In this document: positions 25,108 to 34,135 of the stretch, piece by piece
How the letters are laid out: each line of letters begins with the position of its first letter
How positions within the stretch are numbered: position 1 is the stretch's first letter
From: Clostridia bacterium
GTDB taxonomy: Bacteria > Bacillota > Clostridia > UMGS1840
DNA: 64,000 bases
Direction: 5' to 3'
Assembly (NCBI GenBank): GCA_017936745.1
Contig: JAGBEY010000016.1
Coordinates: 64,192 to 128,191 of the forward strand
Notes under the pieces: generated by a model
Seen by the model: the letters and a program-made list of their open reading frames with translations, nothing else
Told to the model about the DNA's origin: nothing
Databases searched by the model: none
Translations under genes and position numbers: made by a program

Positions 25108-26147
25108 ACTGTTTCACCTTCTTTCGATTTCTGAAATTCTGCTCTGCGGAGCTGCCCGCAAGCAGCATTGATATCCGTTCCTAAGGTTCTTCTTACGGTG
25201 GCATTTAAGCCTCCGGAAAGAAGCATCTCCTGAAACTGACGGATTCGTTTCAGTTCTGACGGTGCCATCGTGCCTCGTGCCGGATTAACCGGAATGAGAT
25301 TCACATGGCACAGCATCCCTTTCAAATGCTGACACAATTCACGGGCGTGCTCAGGTCTATCATTGACATCTTTAATTAAAGTATACTCAAAAGATACCCG
25401 TCGCCCTGTTTTGGCAAGATATCGTTTCACCGCTCCCAAAAGCTCGTGGTAAGGATATTTCTTAGAAACCGGCATAGTTTTATTCCGTATTCCGTCATTG
25501 GGAGCATGCAGCGAAATTGACAGTGTCAACGGCATATTTTCCTGTGCCAGACGGTCGATGCCGTCTACCAGACCGCAGGTGGACAAGGAAATATGACGGT
25601 ATCCGATATTGACGCCATGCTCGTCATTTACGTTTTTCAAAAAGCGGATAACATTGTCGTAATTGTCCAACGGCTCACCAATTCCCATCAACACAATGTT
25701 GGAAATCCGAACGCCCTCCGCCTTTGCGGTGAAAATGACCTGGTCTAAAATTTCACCTGCTTCTAAATCCCGAACCTTTCCGCCAACGGTGGAGGCACAG
25801 AAGGTGCAACCCATATTGCATCCCACCTGGGTGGAAATGCAGATGCTCATTCCATGCTTATACTGCATCAACACACTTTCTATGGTATTGCCATCCGAAA
25901 GCTCATATAAAAATTTCACCGTTTTGTCTTTGGAGGTTTCTTTCCGCAGAATTTTCAAGTCGGAAATAAAGAAATCCTCCGACAGCTCTTCTGCCATTTT
26001 CTTGGAAATATCTGTCATCTGGGCAAAGGAAGTAACCCCCAGCGAAAGCCATTTGAACACCTGCTTGGCTCTGAATTTCTGGCGGTATTTCTGAACAAAA
26101 TATTCTTCTAATTCTGTATAAAGCAAATTTTTGATATTTTGTTTCAA
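25104..26147 (-). CDS. rlmN: Dual-specificity 23S rRNA/tRNA (adenine-C2)-methyltransferase
   Basis: 347 aa from TTG at 26145-26147. GGGAGAGA seven bases upstream decides this start; it gives MKQNIKNLLYTELEEYF, the usual RlmN beginning, while the longer frame runs back into rnfB. The radical-SAM cluster motif is CNMGCTFC, preceded by STQVG and followed by CASTVGG. Conserved MGIGEPLDN and the catalytic cysteine in TDINAACGQLR are present. RlmN methylates A2503 of 23S rRNA and A37 of some tRNAs. It sits 25 bases after rnfB and overlaps prpC. Confidence 0.95.
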   Translation of the reverse strand: MKQNIKNLLYTELEEYFVQKYRQKFRAKQVFKWLSLGVTSFAQMTDISKKMAEELSEDFFISDLKILRKETSKDKTVKFLYELSDGNTIESVLMQYKHGMSICISTQVGCNMGCTFCASTVGGKVRDLEAGEILDQVIFTAKAEGVRISNIVLMGIGEPLDNYDNVIRFLKNVNDEHGVNIGYRHISLSTCGLVDGIDRLAQENMPLTLSISLHAPNDGIRNKTMPVSKKYPYHELLGAVKRYLAKTGRRVSFEYTLIKDVNDRPEHARELCQHLKGMLCHVNLIPVNPARGTMAPSELKRIRQFQEMLLSGGLNATVRRTLGTDINAACGQLRRAEFQKSKEGETV

Positions 26148-26172
26148 AATCAGATTCTCTCCCAAATACGAT

Positions 26173-26970
26173 TTATAATGCAATTTTCTTAATAATTTTC
26201 TTCGGACATTTTTCCATACAAATGCCACAACCCACACATTTTTCGGAATCAATTTCTGCCAGGAAATTGTCTACCTTCACAGCTTCTTCCGGGCAATTTT
26301 TTTCACAAAGCTTACAGCCGATACAGCCAGCCTTACATTCGTCCTTTACAACGCTTCCTTTGTCGGTATTCCGGCATTTTACCATATACCTGTCCTTAGG
26401 AGAAATAATGATAATCAGATTTTTCGGACAAGCCTGCACACATCTGCCACAGGCGGTACATTTATGAAAATCCACCACGGCGATGCCATTTTCTATCTTG
26501 ATTGCACCAAAATTACAAACCTTAACACAAGAACCGTAGCCTAAACATCCGTTGGAACAAGCTTTGTAGCCCCCGCCAATCATTTTCGCTGCGGAAACAC
26601 AATCCAAAATGCCGTCATACTGAAATTTGGTTGCGGCAACATCGGTGCATCCCTCACAGCGGACAAAGGCTGCTTTCTTCTCAAAGGCTTCTTCCTTGAC
26701 TCCTAAAATGTTGGAAATCACTTTTGCGGTTTCAGCACCGCCAACAGGACAAACATTTGGTTTTGCTTTGCCCTCTATAATTGCCTGGGCACACTGAGAA
26801 CAACCTGCATATCCGCAGCCGCCGCAATTGGCACCGGGCAATGCTTCCGTCACAAGAGGAAGTTTTTCATCTTGTTCCACATGAAATATTTTTGCCGCAA
26901 TTCCCAGCAAAGCACCAAAAATCAACCCCATTGCGGAAATTGCAATTGTTGCACTGATAATATTCTGCAT
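26173..26970 (-). CDS. rnfB: Rnf electron transport complex subunit B
   Basis: 265 aa. One N-terminal transmembrane helix (about 5-27) anchors a domain with the GANCGGCGYAGC four-cysteine 4Fe-4S motif. It is followed by ferredoxin-like clusters: CTACGRCVQACPK, CIGCKLCEKNCPE and CVGCGICMEKCPK. RnfB accepts electrons from reduced ferredoxin and passes them into the complex that reduces NAD+ while exporting Na+ or H+. It is the last gene of rnfCDGEAB, 18 bases after rnfA. Cluster count above the simplest form is usual for Clostridia. Confidence 0.96.
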   Translation of the reverse strand: MQNIISATIAISAMGLIFGALLGIAAKIFHVEQDEKLPLVTEALPGANCGGCGYAGCSQCAQAIIEGKAKPNVCPVGGAETAKVISNILGVKEEAFEKKAAFVRCEGCTDVAATKFQYDGILDCVSAAKMIGGGYKACSNGCLGYGSCVKVCNFGAIKIENGIAVVDFHKCTACGRCVQACPKNLIIIISPKDRYMVKCRNTDKGSVVKDECKAGCIGCKLCEKNCPEEAVKVDNFLAEIDSEKCVGCGICMEKCPKKIIKKIAL

Positions 26971-26988
26971 AGCTGCCTCCCCTTTTTC

Positions 26989-27576
26989 TTACAGTTTCAT
27001 ACCGGAAAATCCTAAGAACGCCATTGCAATTAAACCTGCCGACACCAAAGCGATGGGCATCCCCTTCATGAAGGAAGGAATGTTAGAGGTTTCCAACCGT
27101 TCTCTGACACCGGCAAACAGCCAGATTGCCAGCGTAAAGCTCAGCGCTGCGGCAATGCCGGAAACCAGACTTTCCAGAAAATTATAGCTTTTCTGCACAT
27201 TTAAAATTGCTACCCCCAAAACCGCACAATTTGTAGTAATCAGAGGCAGATAAATTCCCAAAGAGGAATACAGCGGTGGACTTAATTTCATAATTGCCAT
27301 TTCCACAATCTGCACCAATGCCGCAATCACCAGAATAAAGGCAATGGTTTGCAGATATTCCAGATGAAAGGGAACGAGGATATACTCATTCACAAGCCAA
27401 GACATGGCACTGGCAAGCGCCATAACAAAGGTAACCGCCATGCCCATTGCCAATGCAGTATCGGTCTTTTTAGACACCCCAAGAAACGGACAGCATCCCA
27501 AAAATTTTACCAATACAAAGTTTTCCACCAATAATGTGGTGATTAAAATAGAAAATAATTTTCCTGCATCAACCAT
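26989..27576 (-). CDS. rnfA: Rnf electron transport complex subunit A
   Basis: 195 aa, almost entirely hydrophobic with about six transmembrane helices. Family blocks include VENFVLVKFLGCCPFLGVS near the N-terminus and LGIYLPLITTNCAVLGVA, each with a conserved Cys that helps bind the buried iron-sulfur cluster shared with RnfE. It is a mirror-image relative of RnfE. It begins inside the end of rnfE (eight-base overlap) with a GGAGG site before ATG, then continues to rnfB. Confidence 0.96.
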   Translation of the reverse strand: MVDAGKLFSILITTLLVENFVLVKFLGCCPFLGVSKKTDTALAMGMAVTFVMALASAMSWLVNEYILVPFHLEYLQTIAFILVIAALVQIVEMAIMKLSPPLYSSLGIYLPLITTNCAVLGVAILNVQKSYNFLESLVSGIAAALSFTLAIWLFAGVRERLETSNIPSFMKGMPIALVSAGLIAMAFLGFSGMKL

Positions 27577-28165
27577 TTTTTGCGCCTCCTCTCGTTCTCA
27601 TCAGGTTAATAACACCGAGCACAACCCCTAAAACAATAAAGCCTCCGGGCGGCAAAATCATCATAATCGCCGGCGGATAGGAGCTGCCCAATACCGGGAA
27701 GCCAAGCAGAGTGCCGTTTCCTAATAATTCACGGATAGCGGACAAAATCACAAGTGCCGCTGTAAATCCAAGCCCCATACACAAGCCGTCGATTGCTGAC
27801 TTACCGGGGGTATTTTTAGATGCAAAGCTTTCTGCTCTTGCCAAAATAATACAATTTACAACAATCAAAGGGATAAACACGCCTAAAGATGCCGAAATCT
27901 CGGGAAGATATGCTTTCAATGCCATATCCACCGCAGTCACAAACCCTGCAATGATTACAATATAAGACGCAATTCTGATTTTTGCCGGAATAAACTTTCT
28001 TAAAATGGAAATAAAAAGGTTTGAGCAAATAAGAACCGCAGTAGCAGAAAGCCCCATCCCCAAGCCGTTAATTACAGAGGTGGAAGTTCCCAATGTGGGA
28101 CACATTCCCAAAAGCAGAACAAAAACCGGGTTTTCTGCAAACATTTTTTTGAAAAAAGCTTTCAT
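27569..28165 (-). CDS. rnfE: Rnf electron transport complex subunit E
   Basis: 198 aa with about six transmembrane helices. Characteristic segments are NPVFVLLLGMCPTLGTSTS and LGVFIPLIVVNCIILARAE, each with one conserved cysteine. RnfE forms a pseudo-symmetric membrane core with RnfA. The ATG overlaps the rnfG stop by one base (TAATG), and the gene overlaps rnfA, so the three are tightly coupled. Confidence 0.96.
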   Translation of the reverse strand: MKAFFKKMFAENPVFVLLLGMCPTLGTSTSVINGLGMGLSATAVLICSNLFISILRKFIPAKIRIASYIVIIAGFVTAVDMALKAYLPEISASLGVFIPLIVVNCIILARAESFASKNTPGKSAIDGLCMGLGFTAALVILSAIRELLGNGTLLGFPVLGSSYPPAIMMILPPGGFIVLGVVLGVINLMRTRGGAKNG

Positions 28166-28674
28166 TATTTTGCCGCCTCCTTTGCCATTTCAGACGCCTG
28201 ATTGATCGCACCGTTTACAGCTTTAGAAGTCACGGTTGCGCCGGTTAAAGCATCAATTTCTTCAAAGGCCTTTGCCTGTTGTCCTAAAAACTGAGAGGTG
28301 AAGCTCTCATCCTTTGCACGCGTTCCCAGTCCGGGAGTTTCCGACATAGAGATATATTCCATTCCGGTAATCCCAAATGCTTCATCAAACCCAATAATCA
28401 TTTCAATTGCTCCCCCGTAGCCCTCCTGGGTTACTACATTGACAGCATATCCCACGGTTTTACCGTCTTTTGTTCCAATATAGACATTCTCATTTGCTTT
28501 TTCCAAATCACAATCGGGCAAAACTGCCTCCATTGCTTCTTTTTTCGCCGTTTCGGTCAATTGAGCAATCACAGGCTCGGTCACATAGTTGAGAGCAGAC
28601 AATCCAAGAGCAATCACCAGACAAATCACAAATAATTTCAGTGCCAATACAAAAATGTTATCGTTTTGTTTCAT
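28165..28674 (-). CDS. rnfG: Rnf electron transport complex subunit G
   Basis: 169 aa from ATG at 28672-28674, behind GAGGGGAGA; an 18-codon longer frame would overlap rnfD. One N-terminal transmembrane helix (about 10-30) is followed by an extracytoplasmic FMN-binding domain. The covalent flavin attachment motif is TGATVT near the C-terminal end, where the Thr carries FMN by a phosphoester bond. It passes electrons between RnfD and the remaining subunits. The position between rnfD and rnfE follows the usual order. Confidence 0.96.
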   Translation of the reverse strand: MKQNDNIFVLALKLFVICLVIALGLSALNYVTEPVIAQLTETAKKEAMEAVLPDCDLEKANENVYIGTKDGKTVGYAVNVVTQEGYGGAIEMIIGFDEAFGITGMEYISMSETPGLGTRAKDESFTSQFLGQQAKAFEEIDALTGATVTSKAVNGAINQASEMAKEAAK

Positions 28675-28690
28675 TGGTATCTCCCCTCTC

Positions 28691-29641
28691 TTATGCACCG
28701 TATTTTTTCGGAATAACCAGTTTATCAATTTGGGGTGCTAAAATATTCACAAACAGAATGGAATAACAAACCCCTTCCGGATAGCCGCCTTTTACACGGA
28801 TAAAAATGGTGAGACAGCCAGCCAAAATTCCGGCAATTACATTGCCTGCCCGTGTGGTGGGAGAGGTAGTGTAGTCGGTCAGCATAAAGATACCGCCAAG
28901 TAAAACCCCACCGGTTAAAATGCTGGTTAAGGGGTCACCTGTCATAATCCCGTTGTATCCGAAGAACCAACCTAAAAGTGCCACGGTTGCCACATAGGAA
29001 ACCGTAATATGAGGCTGAATTATTTTTCTCGCCCATAAATAGAGAAATCCTAAAATCAGTGCCAAGGCACAAACCTCGCCTATGCATCCGCCCATATTTC
29101 CCAAAAACATATCAAGATAACCGATATCGAGAGTTTCTCCTGCTTTTAACAGCTTTAATGGGGTTGCACCGGTTACCGCCTCTACTGCACCGGTCTTGTA
29201 ATAAAAGGGCTTTGCCCAGGTGGTCATCGGTAAGGAATAGGATGCTAAAAGAAAGGCTCTTCCTGCCAGTGCCGGATTGATAAAGTTGTTCCCTAAGCCT
29301 CCGAAAAGACATTTTGCAACAATAATCGCAAAAAAGCTTCCTACAATGGGGATGTAAAGCGGAACACCAACGGGGAGGGTTAACGCCAACAGCACACCCG
29401 TAATTGCCGCACTCAAATCAAAAATGGTGGTCGGTTTTTTCATAATTATGCACCACAAATGTTCAAACAACATTGCAGAACAAACCGAAACCCCAATGAG
29501 AATCAACGCTCGGATTCCAAAAATCCACGTTGCTGCAATCACTGCAGGAATCAAGGCAATGAGGACATTTCCCATCAGTTTACTTGTTCCGTAAGAAGTT
29601 TGAATATGGGGTGAATTTGATACAATCAGTTTTTCATTCAT
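28691..29641 (-). CDS. rnfD: Rnf electron transport complex subunit D
   Basis: 316 aa, polytopic with about nine hydrophobic segments, homologous to NqrB. The flavin attachment site is TGATPL around residue 160, where Thr binds FMN covalently. FGGLGNNFINPALAGRAF is a family block. RnfD is thought to form part of the ion path. It follows rnfC after 73 bases that contain a small stem-loop (29656-29674), and precedes rnfG by 16 bases. Confidence 0.96.
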   Translation of the reverse strand: MNEKLIVSNSPHIQTSYGTSKLMGNVLIALIPAVIAATWIFGIRALILIGVSVCSAMLFEHLWCIIMKKPTTIFDLSAAITGVLLALTLPVGVPLYIPIVGSFFAIIVAKCLFGGLGNNFINPALAGRAFLLASYSLPMTTWAKPFYYKTGAVEAVTGATPLKLLKAGETLDIGYLDMFLGNMGGCIGEVCALALILGFLYLWARKIIQPHITVSYVATVALLGWFFGYNGIMTGDPLTSILTGGVLLGGIFMLTDYTTSPTTRAGNVIAGILAGCLTIFIRVKGGYPEGVCYSILFVNILAPQIDKLVIPKKYGA

Positions 29642-29714
29642 AATCTATTCCACTCAGTTACTAAAAAAGTAACTGCTTCTATCCTTTCTGAACTGAAATT
29701 TCAACCATTTCTCC

Positions 29715-31016
29715 TTATTTTTTCGGTAAACTTGCTTTTGCAATCCGGATGGTTTGAATCAGATGCCGTCTGGAGGGGCAGATATAACTGCAAGTACCGC
29801 ACTCCATACAATCCTTGAGTCCGTATTTTACCGCACCATCCAAATCATTCAACTCTGCGTGCTGCATAATTTTAAAGGGCATAAGCCGCATGGGGCAATG
29901 CTTCACACATCTTCCGCATCGGAGACAATCGGAGGGTTCATAGTGCTTATATTCCTTATCGGTAAAGAACAAGAGTCCGGAGGTGCCCTTGATAACAGGG
30001 GCATCCAGTGTATACTGTGCCGCACCCATCATGGGACCGCCTGCCAGCACTTTCTTAATGCCCTCTTTCACACCGGTCTTCTCTGCCAGATAAGAAAGTG
30101 GTGTACCGATTCTGACTAAAAAGTTGCCGGGATTTTCCACACCGCTTCCGGAAACGGTTACCACTCTTTTTACAAGGGGCATACCGGTACGCAGTGCTGT
30201 GGAAATTTCTGCTGCAGAAGCAACATTCTGCACTACAACGCCGGCATCAATAGGCAAGGCACCGGATTTCACTTCCCGTTTTAGAACAGAATCAATCAGC
30301 TGCTTTTCGCTGCCCTGCGGATATTTGGTTTTCACCAGTATCACTTCTATCTGAGGTTCATTTTTGCATTTTTCCTTAAGAAGTGCATAGGCATCTTTTT
30401 TATTATCCTCAATGGCAATATAGCCGCGGCTGACAGAAAGAATTTTCATCATAATTTTCAAACCGTCAATCACATCCTCAGGATGCTCCAGCATCACACG
30501 ATGGTCAGCTGTTAAAAACGGCTCACATTCCGCACCGTTTAAAATAACGGCGTCAGCTTTCTTACCCTCCGGCGGAGACAGCTTGATAAAAGTGGGAAAG
30601 GTTGCTCCCCCCATCCCGACAATGCCTGCTTCTTTTACGGCATCAATCAGCTCTTTCGGAGAAAGGCTATCTATATCGCGAGGTTTTACTGTTTCGCAAA
30701 CCGTGTCCTGAAAATCATTTTCAATCACAACAGATAACACAGTTCCCAGTCCGGTATGAGGACGTGGTTCCACCGCAATAACCTTCCCTGAAACCGAGGA
30801 ATGAACCGGAACAGATACAAAACCGCTTGGTTCGCCGATTTTCTGCCCGATTTTCACCTCATCTCCTATCTTCACCAAGGGGGTGCAAGGAGCACCGATA
30901 TGCTGAGACATGGGAATGGAAAGAATCGCAGGAGGAGTTAAGGTAACAATTTCTTTTTTTTCTGTTAAGTGCTTCCGTTCTTCCGGATGGAAGCCGCCCT
31001 TGAATGTTCGCGCCAT
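29715..31016 (-). CDS. rnfC: Rnf electron transport complex subunit C
   Basis: 433 aa. An N-terminal barrel-sandwich domain (GGFHPEERK) is followed by the FMN/NADH-binding region with GMGGATFPT and NGAECEPFLTADHR, then an SLBB domain. Two 4Fe-4S motifs lie near the C-terminus: CLRCGRCVKHCP and CMECGTCSYICP. RnfC is the peripheral subunit that reduces NAD+ with electrons from the membrane part. It is the first gene of rnfCDGEAB, with AAGGAGGG before ATG; no good promoter was seen in the 75 bases upstream, so read-through from the VanW gene is possible. Confidence 0.96.
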   Translation of the reverse strand: MARTFKGGFHPEERKHLTEKKEIVTLTPPAILSIPMSQHIGAPCTPLVKIGDEVKIGQKIGEPSGFVSVPVHSSVSGKVIAVEPRPHTGLGTVLSVVIENDFQDTVCETVKPRDIDSLSPKELIDAVKEAGIVGMGGATFPTFIKLSPPEGKKADAVILNGAECEPFLTADHRVMLEHPEDVIDGLKIMMKILSVSRGYIAIEDNKKDAYALLKEKCKNEPQIEVILVKTKYPQGSEKQLIDSVLKREVKSGALPIDAGVVVQNVASAAEISTALRTGMPLVKRVVTVSGSGVENPGNFLVRIGTPLSYLAEKTGVKEGIKKVLAGGPMMGAAQYTLDAPVIKGTSGLLFFTDKEYKHYEPSDCLRCGRCVKHCPMRLMPFKIMQHAELNDLDGAVKYGLKDCMECGTCSYICPSRRHLIQTIRIAKASLPKK

Positions 31017-31091
31017 ATTGAAAATACCCTCCTTAGGATTAACAGCAATGCTGTCTTTTTCTTAATATAAAAATCATCGGAATATACTGAA

Positions 31092-32867
31092 TTATAATGT
31101 AGAGTCCGGCTCGTTAGACGGATTTTCCGGTGCAATGGTTGCAACCGGCTCAGTTGTATTCTCCGGGGTTACAACGGGAGTGGGTGCTATGGTAGATTCC
31201 GGAGTTGCCTCCGGTGCAGGAGTCGCACTCGGAGTTGCACTGGGTGATACAATTTCCACGGGAGAAGTGGGTTCCGGAGTGACCGCCGGATTGTCCGACG
31301 GTACGGGAGTTTCCTCCGGATTCAGTACCGTGGGAACTCCTGTTTCGACCAGCCCTTTATCGCTGGTTTCAATAATTTTCGTAAGCGGAACATAATTGGA
31401 AACGCCCAGATTATCAGTACGAATGACGGTTCCTGCGGCATCCTTCACAATACGATATGCCTGCACCTTTACCCCGTCGTACCCTGCCTGAGTTACTTTT
31501 TCCTCACCAGGTTCAAGTGCTTCGTTATATTCATATTTTACACCGCGGGCAGTAGAACCCAACTGTTTTGTGGTAAGCTCTACGGTATTGTTGTTTTCCT
31601 TGGTTCCCCAAACTTCAACAGTCATATTCCCATTCACAGCAGAAGCTTTGATACGGATGGGGTTTTGCAGACTGTTCTGAAATTTGAAGTCAATAGAGCC
31701 ATACACAACCGTGGCATCAATCCCGTTTTTCGCATAAGATACCACGAAATTATGGTTTCTTCGTTCCACAATTTTCAAATCGCTGTATAACACTGCCGGA
31801 TAAATCGTAGAGGACACCTGACAGATACCGCCGCCTGTACCGTCTACCACTTTATCGGACAAGAAAATTTTCGCATCTTTAAATCCATTTTCGTAGGAAC
31901 GCTTTCCTACCACTTTATTAAAAGAAAAAATATCACCGGGATTCAACACCGTTCCGTTTACTTTCTTTGCTGCCAGCTTTACATTTGCCGAACGGGAAAC
32001 CTCCCCTTCGTTATATCGGGTGGTGTAAGTCGCCAGACGGTTGGGAAAAGCATCCTCTGCCAAATCATCGGTATACACCTTTGGTTTTAACACGGTAAGA
32101 GGAACCTGAAACTCGGTTTCTTCCGCGCTTAATTTGGAAAGCAACACATCTTCATCCAGAGAAAGACCAACCTGATGGGGAATCACACGGTTTTTCCCAT
32201 CCACTTTTTCCAGTTTTGCATCCATAACAGGAACATTGATTTCCGCCTTCACTTCTTCCACAGTGGGAGGAGCAGAGGGAGCCTGTTTCATAGTGTATCT
32301 CTCTGAAATTTCAGGGTATGTAGTTAAAATCTCGGTATATAACTGATTGGTGTCATAGCTTGTGACATCAGTTTTTATCACAATGGTTGCAACGTTATTT
32401 TCAATGGTATAATCAAATTTTTTTGCATTGAGATCTTTTTCGGTGAGAAGTGTGTCAATTACAGTGGCAAACATTTCCGGGTCTGATACCACAGTTGCGG
32501 TAACCGGTGTTTTGAAAAGGCGTGCTTTTAAAGCCTGAAAGAAATTGTCCTTCCCAGCTCTGCGGAGGTTTTCCATTGTTTTATCTTTATCAATGGAAAA
32601 GCCGGCAGAGTTTAAATCCAGCGTAATTTCCTGGTCGGAAACTGCTACCTGAACCACCTTCGGTTTTCCGATTTCAACATCTAACAGCTGAGAAATTTCT
32701 TCCTCGGTTTTTCCGCCCACCATAACGGAATTCAACGTAACACCGCTGGTGACCTTAGCAGAATGGTAAGCATCATAGTATGATAACCCGCTTATCATCA
32801 ACATCAACGCCCCAAGTAAGGCACAAACTGAAATGATGATGCTTTTTTTTGTGAAAAACTTTTGCAT
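31092..32867 (-). CDS. VanW-domain cell-surface protein with PG-binding-like and G5-like regions
   Basis: 591 aa from ATG at 32865-32867; AAGGGG stands upstream, and a longer TTG frame adds 11 residues over that site. A transmembrane/signal segment (about 10-28) is followed by two repeats like the PG_binding_4 domain (about 45-280). The VanW domain (about 285-420) contains GDIFSFN, GGGICQVSSTIY and RRNHNFVV, and is followed by a G5-like beta region. The last 70 residues are a Pro/Thr/Ser/Glu tail. The domain is named from vancomycin-resistance operons, but no resistance role is implied; similar YoaR-like proteins are common in Clostridia envelopes. It lies between ahcY and rnfC. Confidence 0.8.
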   Translation of the reverse strand: MQKFFTKKSIIISVCALLGALMLMISGLSYYDAYHSAKVTSGVTLNSVMVGGKTEEEISQLLDVEIGKPKVVQVAVSDQEITLDLNSAGFSIDKDKTMENLRRAGKDNFFQALKARLFKTPVTATVVSDPEMFATVIDTLLTEKDLNAKKFDYTIENNVATIVIKTDVTSYDTNQLYTEILTTYPEISERYTMKQAPSAPPTVEEVKAEINVPVMDAKLEKVDGKNRVIPHQVGLSLDEDVLLSKLSAEETEFQVPLTVLKPKVYTDDLAEDAFPNRLATYTTRYNEGEVSRSANVKLAAKKVNGTVLNPGDIFSFNKVVGKRSYENGFKDAKIFLSDKVVDGTGGGICQVSSTIYPAVLYSDLKIVERRNHNFVVSYAKNGIDATVVYGSIDFKFQNSLQNPIRIKASAVNGNMTVEVWGTKENNNTVELTTKQLGSTARGVKYEYNEALEPGEEKVTQAGYDGVKVQAYRIVKDAAGTVIRTDNLGVSNYVPLTKIIETSDKGLVETGVPTVLNPEETPVPSDNPAVTPEPTSPVEIVSPSATPSATPAPEATPESTIAPTPVVTPENTTEPVATIAPENPSNEPDSTL

Positions 32868-32889
32868 ACCTGATATCCCCTTAACAAAT

Positions 32890-34113
32890 TTATTCCCCAA
32901 AATAATATGTTTTTTGCTCCGGTGTCAAGGCATCCAGCCCGGCACCCAGTGCATTCAATTTGATACGCGCAATGCTGCGGTTAATTTCCTCCGGCAGATA
33001 AATCATACCGGGCTTCAATTTATCTTTATGCTCTTTCAAATATTGTAATGCCAACGCCTGTACGGAAAAGCTCATATCCATAATTTCCGCCGGATGTCCG
33101 TCTCCTGCTGCCAGATTTACCAATCTGCCTTCTGCAAGTAAGTGAATTTCGTTCCCGTTTTGTAAAGTATAGGTTTCGATATTCTGACGGGTTTCTTCGT
33201 GGGAAACACTTAAGGCGTTTAAGTCATCCTTGTTGATTTCCACATCGAAATGCCCTGCATTGGCGAGCACTGCACCGTTTTTCATCACTTTAAAGTGTTC
33301 TTTTGTAATAACATCCTTGCAGCCGGTTAAGGTAACAAAATAATCACCCAATCTTGCCGCATCGTCCATTTTCATCACGGTGTGACCATCCATCACTGCT
33401 TCAATTGCCTTAATTTCGTCAATTTCGGTAATAATGACCTTTGCCCCCAAGCCCTTTGCCCGGAGTGCTGCACCCCGTCCACACCAGCCATAGCCTGCAA
33501 TGACCACTGTTTTCCCTGCAACCACCAGGTTTGTAGTGCGGTTAATGCCGTCCCAAACGGACTGCCCCGTGCCATAACGGTTATCAAATAAAAATTTCAT
33601 CATAGCATCGTTCGCCGCAATGATAGGATACTTAATTTCGCCTTTTTGTGCTAAATTTTTCAAACGATTCACACCGGTAGTGGTTTCTTCTGTACCGCCA
33701 ATCAATTTGTCGGCAAGGTGAGGCATTTTATGATGAATAATATCGGTCAGGTCTCCCCCGTCGTCTAAAATCAAATCAGGGCCGTCTGATAAGGATTCCT
33801 CCAGATGCTTCTGGTATTCCTCCATAGAAACACCGTGCTTTGCACAAACACGGATACCATCATTGCGAAGTGCTTCGCAAACGTCATCCTGAGTAGATAA
33901 GGGGTTACAGCCCGTTGCTGTTACAATAGCACCCGCGTTCTGAAGCATTTTTACAAAGCAGGCGGTTTTTGCCTCCAGATGAATACAAACGGTAATTTTC
34001 AAGCCGGAAAACACCTGATTTTTTACAAAATCCTTTTCAATTTCTGTTAAAACGGGCATAAATCGTTTTGCCCATGCGATTTTTTTCTGACCGCTTAATA
34101 CCAAATCGTTCAT
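32890..34113 (-). CDS. ahcY: Adenosylhomocysteinase
   Basis: 407 aa, on the short side for this family (420-470). The Rossmann NAD-binding motif is GYGWCGRGAALRAKGLGA; other blocks are NNDG-like AANDAMMKFLFDNRYGTGQS, NAGHFDVEI and AEGRLVNLAAGDGHP. It reversibly hydrolyses S-adenosylhomocysteine to homocysteine and adenosine, removing a product inhibitor of the many methyltransferases encoded here. It follows a purine nucleoside phosphorylase gene, which can act on the nucleoside made downstream of adenosine. Spacing to that gene is 22 bases. Confidence 0.93.
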   Translation of the reverse strand: MNDLVLSGQKKIAWAKRFMPVLTEIEKDFVKNQVFSGLKITVCIHLEAKTACFVKMLQNAGAIVTATGCNPLSTQDDVCEALRNDGIRVCAKHGVSMEEYQKHLEESLSDGPDLILDDGGDLTDIIHHKMPHLADKLIGGTEETTTGVNRLKNLAQKGEIKYPIIAANDAMMKFLFDNRYGTGQSVWDGINRTTNLVVAGKTVVIAGYGWCGRGAALRAKGLGAKVIITEIDEIKAIEAVMDGHTVMKMDDAARLGDYFVTLTGCKDVITKEHFKVMKNGAVLANAGHFDVEINKDDLNALSVSHEETRQNIETYTLQNGNEIHLLAEGRLVNLAAGDGHPAEIMDMSFSVQALALQYLKEHKDKLKPGMIYLPEEINRSIARIKLNALGAGLDALTPEQKTYYFGE

Positions 34114-34135
34114 AAATTTTATCCTCTATCAAAAA

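Noticed and set aside
29656-29674. Stem-loop AGTTACT-AAAAA-AGTAACT between rnfD and rnfC as a terminator.
   Set aside because: The stem is short and AT-rich, no T-run follows on the minus strand, and rnfC to rnfD should be cotranscribed; it may at most affect mRNA stability.
31037-31060. Small hairpin ACAGC-AAT-GCTGT upstream of rnfC as a terminator.
   Set aside because: The five-base stem is too weak, and the T-run lies on the plus strand, where no gene ends.
31135-31395. A Gly/Val/Ser-rich frame on the plus strand opposite the VanW-protein tail.
   Set aside because: It is the antisense of the Pro/Thr-rich low-complexity tail and carries no independent gene signal.
31092-32867. Reading the VanW domain as evidence of vancomycin resistance.
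   Set aside because: No vanH/A/X/S/R genes are present, and VanW domains are widespread in ordinary envelope proteins of Clostridia.
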